DNA of 12,031 nt from an uncultured archaeon (lineage in GTDB: Archaea > Thermoproteota > Nitrososphaeria > Nitrososphaerales > CALBXV01), in NCBI GenBank assembly GCA_937890045.1, contig CALBXV010000588.1, positions 1 through 12,031 on the forward strand, in the 5' to 3' direction. This document shows, piece by piece, positions 6,988 to 12,031 of this stretch. A program made the translations under genes and the position numbers. Each line of letters starts with the position of its first letter. Position 1 is the stretch's first letter. The notes beneath the pieces were generated by a model. The model searched no databases. It worked only from the letters and a program-made list of their open reading frames with translations, and was not told the DNA's origin.

Positions 6988-8046
6988 TTGCAAAATATCC
7001 TTGTAACTGGTGGTTGTGGTTTTGTTGGAACTCATTTAGCGAAATTTTATGCTGATCAGGGTCATAAAGTACTAGTTTTTGATAATTTATCACGTATTAA
7101 TATTTTTGGACATTATTTAAAAAACAGTAAATATAATTGGGATTATCTTAAAAATTATGATAATATTACCTTAATGAATATTGATATAACTAATTCTTCT
7201 TTATTGACTAAAAATTTAATGCAAGATATAGATATTATTCTACATACTGCAGGTCAAACTGCTGTTACTACTTCAGTTACTAATCCAAAAAATGATTTTA
7301 TGATAAATACAGTTGGAACATTTAATATACTAGAAGCCAGCCGTCAATATTGTACAAATCCTAAAATAATGTTTTGTTCTACAAATAAAGTTTATGGGGA
7401 TAATGTTAATCAAGTTAAAGTAATAGAAAAAGAAAAAACATATGTATTTGAAAAACAGTATGAAAATGGAATTCCTGAAGATATGTCTATAGATAATTGT
7501 GGTCATACTCCATATGGATGTTCAAAAACTTCTGCTGATATATATGTGCAAGATTATGCTAAAACATATGGAATGAATACTGCTATCTTCCGAATGAGTT
7601 GTATATATGGAGAAAGACAATTTGGAGTTGAAGATCAGGGTTGGATAGCTTGGTTTACAATAGCTACATTACTAAATAAACCTATTACAATTTATGGTAA
7701 TGGTAAACAAGTCCGTGATACTCTTAACGTTCAAGATTTTGTTTATGCTGTTGATGCTTTTATAAATACAAATAAAAAAATCGCTGGAGATGTCTTTAAT
7801 ATTGGAGGTGGTAAAAATAATACTTTATCTCTATTAGAATTATTAGATTTATTAAAAAAATTTACTAACAAAACTATTTCACCGACGTTTCAAGATTGGA
7901 GACCATCTGATCAAAAAGTTTACATATCTAATATTGATAAAGCTGAAAGATTACTAGGGTGGAAACCAACTATAAATCCTGAAGAAGGAGTTAAAAAATT
8001 AGTAAGTTGGGTTAAAGATAATAAATCAGTATTTTTTGAAAGTTGA
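6988..8046 (+). CDS. NAD-dependent sugar epimerase, CDP-paratose 2-epimerase (TyvE)-like
   Basis: A 352-residue extended short-chain dehydrogenase. The NAD site is G-G-C-G-F-V-G at residues 8-14. The active site has the distinctive S-T-N-K-V-Y-G at 131-137 (T132, N133) plus Y176 and K180 of the YxxxK pair. This S-T-N-K signature, together with A-G-Q-T-A-V-T-T-S near residue 88, F-D-N-L-S-R near 31 and D-Q-G-W-I-A-W-F further on, is recognisable from tyvelose (CDP-paratose 2-) epimerases. Those invert C2 through a keto intermediate. No CDP-paratose pathway genes are in the window, so the true substrate may differ. The TTG at 6988 is chosen because it gives M-Q-N-I-L-V-T-G-G, sits at leaderless distance from a TATA box and is preceded by GTTGATTTAT, exactly as the 3417 gene is. 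TTG at 6979 is the alternative. Confidence 0.85.
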   Translation: MQNILVTGGCGFVGTHLAKFYADQGHKVLVFDNLSRINIFGHYLKNSKYNWDYLKNYDNITLMNIDITNSSLLTKNLMQDIDIILHTAGQTAVTTSVTNPKNDFMINTVGTFNILEASRQYCTNPKIMFCSTNKVYGDNVNQVKVIEKEKTYVFEKQYENGIPEDMSIDNCGHTPYGCSKTSADIYVQDYAKTYGMNTAIFRMSCIYGERQFGVEDQGWIAWFTIATLLNKPITIYGNGKQVRDTLNVQDFVYAVDAFINTNKKIAGDVFNIGGGKNNTLSLLELLDLLKKFTNKTISPTFQDWRPSDQKVYISNIDKAERLLGWKPTINPEEGVKKLVSWVKDNKSVFFES

Positions 8047-8051
8047 TAACT

Positions 8052-9194
8052 ATGAAATCCAAGAATGTAGAAAAAATATTAGTTACTGGAGGATTAGGTT
8101 TTGTGGGTTCTCATACAGTTGACTTACTAGTAAATACTGGTTATGAAGTTACTGTAATTGATAATCTAGAGAAACAAGTTCATGGTGAAAAACAGAAAAT
8201 TCCTAATTATCATAATAAAAATGTTAATTATGTATGTGAAGATATACTCTCTAAAAATTTATTAAAAAAATATATACAAGAAACCGACGCTGTAATTCAT
8301 TTAGCTGCAATGGTTGGAGTTGGTCAGTCCATGTATCAAATTGAACGTTATGTTGATGTAAATACACGAGCTACTTCAAAACTTCTTGATCTTATTGTTA
8401 ATACTAATAATTCAATTAAAAAAATTGTTGTCGCTTCAAGTATGTCTATATATGGAGAAGGTTTATACAATTGTGAAAAATGCTCTATAAATTTATATCC
8501 TACTTTAAGAAAAAAATCTGACTTGAATAAAGGTAGTTGGGGTCACTTATGCTCTAACTGTAATTCGTCTTTATCTCCTATTCCAACTACTGAAGATAAA
8601 CCATTATTACCAACTTCTATATACGCAATGACTAAAAGACATCAAGAAGAAATGTGTTTACTGATAGGTAAAACTTATAATATACCAACTGTCGCTCTTA
8701 GATATTTTAATATATATGGTTCTAGACAAGCACTTTCAAATCCTTATACTGGTTGTGTCGCTATTTTTACTAGTAGAATATTAAATAATAATTCTCCATA
8801 TATTTTTGAAGATGGCAATCAAACAAGAGATTTTATTCATGTTTCTGATCTAGCTCAAGCTAATGTAAAAGCACTTGAAAAAAGTAATGCGAATTATAAT
8901 GTGATAAATGTGGGTACTGGAAATCCTATAAAAATTAAAGAGTTATCTGATTTATTAATTAACTTATATCATAAAAATATCAAAACTCATATTTCTAATG
9001 AATATAGAAATGGTGATATTAGACATTGTTATGCTGATATTACCAAAGCTAAAAAACTTCTAGATTTTGATCCTAAAGTTAAATTAGAAACAGGTTTATC
9101 TGAATTAGATAGTTGGGTGGAAGATAATAAATCTACAGCTCGTGATTTGTTTGAAAGTTCTTTGCAAGAATTAAAATCTAGAAACTTAACCTAA
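8052..9194 (+). CDS. NAD-dependent sugar epimerase with Cys4 insertion, dTDP-L-rhamnose 4-epimerase-like
   Basis: A 380-residue extended short-chain dehydrogenase. The NAD-binding G-G-L-G-F-V-G is at about 13-19, S-S-M-S-I-Y-G at 129-135 carries the catalytic serine, and Y191 and K195 form the YxxxK pair. Between them sits an insertion with C141-x2-C144 and C167-x2-C170, spaced like a small zinc ribbon. Such an insertion is known in a subgroup that includes dTDP-L-rhamnose 4-epimerases of the WbiB type, which make dTDP-6-deoxy-L-talose; that assignment is from memory and tentative. The ATG at 8052, 5 bases past the upstream stop, is preferred to the TTG at 8043, which overlaps that stop. GTTGATAACT lies directly before the ATG. 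It is presumably co-transcribed with the TyvE-like gene. No dTDP-rhamnose biosynthesis genes are in the window. Confidence 0.83.
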   Translation: MKSKNVEKILVTGGLGFVGSHTVDLLVNTGYEVTVIDNLEKQVHGEKQKIPNYHNKNVNYVCEDILSKNLLKKYIQETDAVIHLAAMVGVGQSMYQIERYVDVNTRATSKLLDLIVNTNNSIKKIVVASSMSIYGEGLYNCEKCSINLYPTLRKKSDLNKGSWGHLCSNCNSSLSPIPTTEDKPLLPTSIYAMTKRHQEEMCLLIGKTYNIPTVALRYFNIYGSRQALSNPYTGCVAIFTSRILNNNSPYIFEDGNQTRDFIHVSDLAQANVKALEKSNANYNVINVGTGNPIKIKELSDLLINLYHKNIKTHISNEYRNGDIRHCYADITKAKKLLDFDPKVKLETGLSELDSWVEDNKSTARDLFESSLQELKSRNLT

Positions 9195-9211
9195 ATTTCA
9201 TTTGCATTATT

Positions 9212-10819
9212 ATGACCGAAAAAATTGGTAATAAAGCTATAACTGTTGCCAAGGGAGTCAGAAATATTACTATTCAAGGTTTTATTAATTCACTAATAGG
9301 AGCAATATTATTTTTATTTATTTCTAGATCTATCTCACAAGAAGAAATGGGTCTTTATGGGGCATTAACCCTTACTGTTACAATTGGGATAATGTTGGGT
9401 ATTCTTGGGTTGGATTACGCAGCTTCTCGATATATATCATATTTAAAAGGACAAAATAAACATTCTCAAATCAAAAACATTAGTAAAAAAATTTTAACAG
9501 TGTTTTTCTTTTCTTCTATTGCTATAACTATTTTATTTTTCTTCCTATCAAATGAAATATCTCTATTATTATTTGATAATAATTCTTATGTTTTATTAAT
9601 TCAATTTTCTTCTCTTACTATATTGCCTAGTGTTGCTGGATTTGTAACATTAGGATTTCTACAAGGATTTCAAACATTTTCTAATATTGCATTAATAAAA
9701 TTATTATCCGGAATATCTAGACTAATTACTGCTATATTACTAATTAATCTAGGACTCGGAGTTCTTGGTCTTATGGCAAGTTGGGCTATTTCCTCTTTTA
9801 TTATAATTATATTTGGTATACCAATTATATTAAAACAGATTATTAAAAGCAATAATTCCTCAATGGTTGAAATTAACGATAATTCTGAAAACCCATTGTC
9901 ATATAGAGAATTATTCTTATTTTCTTTTCCGATGATGGGTGTGTATTTATTTGAGCATATATTAAATGCTATTGATCAATATGTTGTTCTTGCATTTTTA
10001 GACTTAAATTCACTCGGATCTTATTTCGTTGCAGCAACAGCGTCTACCGCTATTATATCAATTCTTGGGGCGCCATTAATAATGACTTTGACTCCTACTA
10101 TTAGTGAAGTACATGGAAAAATTAAATTAGAGGGTGTTAGTCATAGTTTCAAAATTGCTAGCCGTTACATTTCATTATTTTTCACTCCTGCTACATTTTT
10201 ATTAGCTGCGTTATCTCCTGTAGCTCTATATATCTTAGGTGGTGCAAAATATTATGATGCTATTTTACCTTTATCTATTATGTCTATTGGATTAATGTTC
10301 TATGGATTAACTGTTTTATTTATTTCAAGTTTAACCGCTATAGCAAAAACAAAAATAATATTACTTGTTTTAATGTTAACTGCAATTGTAGAATTAATTT
10401 CTAGTATTATTCTTACATACTTATATGGAATTCAAGGCGCTGCATTTAGTAGAGCAATTACATTTATTATGATGTTTGTATTCGCATTTTCTTTTGCTAA
10501 AAAATATTTTACGGTATCTATTGATAAAAAAATACAGATTAATAGCATACTGTGTTCTATAATCATGAGTGTTATAGTATATGTTATCGCTTTTTCTACT
10601 AATTTTAATATTATATTATTACCTGTTTATCTATTTCTAGCGTTAATTATTTATTCTTCTACTATTATATTATCAAAAACAATTGTGCATGGGGATATTC
10701 TATTTGCTATTAGACTTATCCCTAAAAATAAATTCTTGTATTCCAAGTTTAAGTTATTTATACAAAAATCTAAATTATTATATGGTTTATATATGACTTT
10801 TATAGGAAATAATAATTAA
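9212..10819 (+). CDS. Wzx-type polysaccharide/oligosaccharide flippase (PST family)
   Basis: A 535-residue integral membrane protein with about 12-14 hydrophobic segments spread along its length and a short basic C-terminal tail. The N terminus has the typical layout of RfbX/Wzx proteins: an amphipathic start, then G-F-I-N-S-L-I-G-A-I-L-F-L-F-I-S-R around residues 28-44, followed by E-E-M-G-L-Y-G, the conserved loop after the first helix. These proteins of the MOP superfamily move lipid-linked oligosaccharides from the cytoplasmic to the outer face of the membrane. In this setting it should export the glycan made by the three upstream glycosyltransferases. It starts 17 bases past the epimerase gene, so it is probably in the same transcript. 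Its cargo and lipid carrier (dolichyl-type if archaeal) are inferred. Confidence 0.87.
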   Translation: MTEKIGNKAITVAKGVRNITIQGFINSLIGAILFLFISRSISQEEMGLYGALTLTVTIGIMLGILGLDYAASRYISYLKGQNKHSQIKNISKKILTVFFFSSIAITILFFFLSNEISLLLFDNNSYVLLIQFSSLTILPSVAGFVTLGFLQGFQTFSNIALIKLLSGISRLITAILLINLGLGVLGLMASWAISSFIIIIFGIPIILKQIIKSNNSSMVEINDNSENPLSYRELFLFSFPMMGVYLFEHILNAIDQYVVLAFLDLNSLGSYFVAATASTAIISILGAPLIMTLTPTISEVHGKIKLEGVSHSFKIASRYISLFFTPATFLLAALSPVALYILGGAKYYDAILPLSIMSIGLMFYGLTVLFISSLTAIAKTKIILLVLMLTAIVELISSIILTYLYGIQGAAFSRAITFIMMFVFAFSFAKKYFTVSIDKKIQINSILCSIIMSVIVYVIAFSTNFNIILLPVYLFLALIIYSSTIILSKTIVHGDILFAIRLIPKNKFLYSKFKLFIQKSKLLYGLYMTFIGNNN

Positions 10820-10830
10820 TTCGTTTTAAA

Positions 10831-10842
10831 TATTATATATAT
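10831..10842 (+). promoter_or_regulatory. Possible TATA box for the 4,6-dehydratase gene
   Basis: A TATTATATATAT run centred about 35 bases before the ATG at 10872, in a 52-base gap. If used, it would give a short leader of roughly ten bases. The run is also ordinary in such AT-rich DNA. Confidence 0.35.
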
Positions 10843-10871
10843 GATAAAATTAAAAGTTATATGATGTAACT

Positions 10872-11849
10872 ATGAATTCTTTAAAAAATTGTAATGTTCT
10901 AGTAACTGGTGGAGCTGGATTTATAGGATCTACTTTAGTTAGAGAATTAATTAAAGTCGGTGCTAATGTTATTGTATATGATAATTTACTTTATGGTGAT
11001 AAATATAATTTAAGTGACATTGAAAAAGATATGACTCTAGTTATAGGTGATGTGATTAGCGGTAAAATCTTTGATACTCTTAAAAAATATAATATTGATT
11101 ATGTATTTAATCTAGCTGCAGAACCATATATTCCACATTCCTATGATAATCCTGAAAAATTCTTTCAAGTAAATGTTAATGGTACTATTAATCTTTTAAG
11201 TGCTTGTAGAACTTTTAATGTAAAACGCATTATTCATGTTTCCACATCTGAAGTTTATGGAACAGGTCAAATAATTCCAATGAATGAGAAACATCCATTA
11301 AATCCTCTGTCTACTTACGCTGTTAGTAAGTTAGCTGGTGATAGAGCCGCTTTTGTTTTTAGTTACGAAAGAAATATTCCTGTTGTAATAGTTAGACCAT
11401 TTAATTCTTATGGGCCAAGAGAAACACAACCATATATTATTCCTGAAATTATAAGACAACTATTTAATGGTAAAACTTTACATTTAGGTAATATTGATGC
11501 AAAACGAGATTTCACATATGTAGAAGATACAGCTTTAGGAATGATTTCTGCTATGACTTCAAATTTAACTAAAGGAGAAGTTGTTAATATCGGCTCAAAT
11601 AAATCCTATTCAATTAAAGATATAGCGATTTTAATTGGTAAAGAATTTGGTTATGATAATATTGATATACAAATTGATAAAACACGACTTAGACCACTTG
11701 ATGTTGAATTATTAGAAAGTGATTATTCTAAAATAAATAAATTAACTGGATGGAAACCTACTGTGGATATTAAAGAAGGATTAAAACGTACAGTTCAATG
11801 GTATTTAAATCATGGAAAAGAATGGAGTTGGGAAAGATTTTCTAAATAA
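10872..11849 (+). CDS. Nucleotide-sugar 4,6-dehydratase (extended SDR, Gmd/LegB/RmlB-like)
   Basis: A 325-residue extended short-chain dehydrogenase. G-G-A-G-F-I-G at 13-19 binds NAD, and Y149 with K153 form the YxxxK pair. The S-T-S-E-V-Y-G segment at 124-130 carries T125 and E127, the acid/base glutamate that separates 4,6-dehydratases from simple epimerases. L-G-N-I-D-A-K-R-D-F near 205-214 recalls the L-G-N-x-D-x-x-R-D of GDP-mannose 4,6-dehydratases. R-P-F-N-S-Y-G-P-R near 175-183 and L-R-P-L-D near 273 recall LegB-type enzymes. The expected product is an NDP-4-keto-6-deoxyhexose, the substrate type of the DegT aminotransferase at 3417. Whether the nucleotide is GDP, UDP or dTDP, and whether the hexose is N-acetylated, is undecided. 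Starting at ATG 10872 gives a normal N terminus. A hairpin-forming inverted repeat begins at the base after its stop. Confidence 0.83.
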   Translation: MNSLKNCNVLVTGGAGFIGSTLVRELIKVGANVIVYDNLLYGDKYNLSDIEKDMTLVIGDVISGKIFDTLKKYNIDYVFNLAAEPYIPHSYDNPEKFFQVNVNGTINLLSACRTFNVKRIIHVSTSEVYGTGQIIPMNEKHPLNPLSTYAVSKLAGDRAAFVFSYERNIPVVIVRPFNSYGPRETQPYIIPEIIRQLFNGKTLHLGNIDAKRDFTYVEDTALGMISAMTSNLTKGEVVNIGSNKSYSIKDIAILIGKEFGYDNIDIQIDKTRLRPLDVELLESDYSKINKLTGWKPTVDIKEGLKRTVQWYLNHGKEWSWERFSK

Positions 11850-11875
11850 TATTAAATTAGAAATCTAATTTAGTA
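11850..11875. repeat. Inverted repeat (hairpin) immediately after the dehydratase gene
   Basis: Bases 11850-11860 pair with 11865-11875 around the 4-base loop AAAT. The 11-pair stem is all Watson-Crick except one T-G pair; its core is TAAATTAG with CTAATTTA. It starts directly after the stop codon. It may be a transcript-end or processing structure, although the stem is AT-rich and no long T run follows. Confidence 0.5.
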
Positions 11876-11885
11876 TTATGAAATC

Positions 11886-11891
11886 TATAAA
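11886..11891 (+). promoter_or_regulatory. Possible TATA box for the thymidylate-kinase-like gene
   Basis: TATAAA about 47 bases before the presumed start at 11936. A start of transcription some 26 bases downstream would give a leader of about 20 bases that includes the GGTGA at 11925-11929. It is suggestive only, because the sequence is common in AT-rich DNA. Confidence 0.3.
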
Positions 11892-11924
11892 TTCAAATTG
11901 TTGTCAAATATTCGGTTAAATCTA

Positions 11925-11929
11925 GGTGA
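11925..11929 (+). promoter_or_regulatory. GGTGA ribosome binding site before a non-standard start
   Basis: GGTGA is complementary to the UCACC of the conserved 3' end of archaeal 16S rRNA. It ends 6 bases before the ATA at 11936 and is the best such match before any gene here. It matters because the following frame has no ATG, GTG or TTG start. Confidence 0.45.
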
Positions 11930-11935
11930 ATTTGT

Positions 11936-12031
11936 ATAAATATTATTTGCTTACTTGGTGTAGACGGTAGTGGTAAAAGCAGTCAAGTTAAAGAAATTAA
12001 AAAATTACTTAAAAATGATTTTACCGTTAAA
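11936..12031 (+). CDS. Thymidylate-kinase-like P-loop protein, N-terminal fragment, apparent ATA start
   Basis: The first 32 codons of a protein that continues past the right edge. The Walker A motif G-V-D-G-S-G-K-S follows an I-I-C-L-L strand and is followed by S-Q, the pattern of thymidylate-kinase-like proteins that phosphorylate nucleoside monophosphates. Proteins of this fold also occur in glycan gene clusters, where they may act on other small phosphate acceptors, so dTMP kinase activity should not be assumed. The frame is closed upstream by TGA at 11927, and no ATG, GTG or TTG lies between that stop and the P-loop. ATA at 11936 would give M-N-I-I-C-L-L-G, a normal N terminus for the family, and follows a GGTGA site. 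ATT codons at 11930, 11942 and 11945 are alternatives. A start-codon mutation or base-call error is also possible. Confidence 0.7.
   Translation, partial: MNIICLLGVDGSGKSSQVKEIKKLLKNDFTVK

Noticed and set aside
8043..8051. TTG start at 8043 for the Cys4 epimerase.
   Set aside because: An ATG at 8052 gives a normal N terminus and clears the upstream stop codon.
9670..9852. Reverse-strand open frame of 60 codons.
   Set aside because: It is antisense to the membrane-helix region of the flippase and shows no recognisable features.
11878..11919. Thirteen-codon ATG frame between the dehydratase and the kinase-like gene.
   Set aside because: It is too short to support, has no ribosome binding site and starts just after the hairpin; treated as chance.
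1..12031. CRISPR arrays, tRNA or rRNA genes, transposases, integrases or defence systems.
   Set aside because: No regularly spaced repeats, cloverleaf-like or rRNA-like segments, or mobile-element motifs were seen; nearly all of the DNA is occupied by glycan-related genes.

Overview
The window is a very AT-rich, single-strand run of twelve genes, with the first and last cut by the window edges. It reads as part of a cell-surface glycan (polysaccharide or glycoprotein-glycan) biosynthesis island. The host looks archaeal. Most starts lack a Shine-Dalgarno sequence. Two of the longer gaps carry TATA-like boxes about 20-30 bases before the start codon, as expected for leaderless or short-leader archaeal transcripts. 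TTG starts are frequent. An AT-rich archaeon such as a member of the Nitrososphaeria is plausible, but the lineage is a weak inference; no rRNA, tRNA or marker gene is present.

Layout: 1-245 holds the tail of a nucleotide-sugar pyrophosphorylase. 252-3363 holds three glycosyltransferases (one GT2-type, two GT4-type) packed with tiny gaps. 3417-5363 holds a DegT/perosamine-synthase-like aminotransferase and a methyltransferase resembling the sugar N,N-dimethyltransferases of antibiotic pathways. 5446-6921 is a cobalamin-binding radical SAM enzyme behind its own likely promoter. 6988-9194 holds two NAD-dependent sugar epimerases, one TyvE-like (CDP-paratose 2-epimerase family) and one with a Cys4 insertion like dTDP-L-rhamnose 4-epimerases. 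9212-10819 is a Wzx-type flippase. 10872-11849 is a nucleotide-sugar 4,6-dehydratase. 11936 to the end is the start of a thymidylate-kinase-like P-loop protein with no standard start codon. The ten intact genes span 252-11849 with no gap over 100 bases; no gene-free stretch exceeds 300 bases.

How they may work together (inference): the pyrophosphorylase and 4,6-dehydratase would supply an activated 4-keto-6-deoxyhexose. The aminotransferase would convert it to a 4-amino-4,6-dideoxyhexose (perosamine-like) and the neighbouring methyltransferase could N-methylate it. The B12/radical SAM enzyme may add a further modification such as C-methylation. The two epimerases would provide further sugars. 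The glycosyltransferases assemble a lipid-linked oligosaccharide and the flippase moves it across the membrane. The initiating transferase, any polymerase or oligosaccharyltransferase, and rhamnose synthesis genes are not in the window. The most unusual points are the aminosugar/N-methylation module, the radical SAM enzyme within it, and the apparent ATA start of the last gene.
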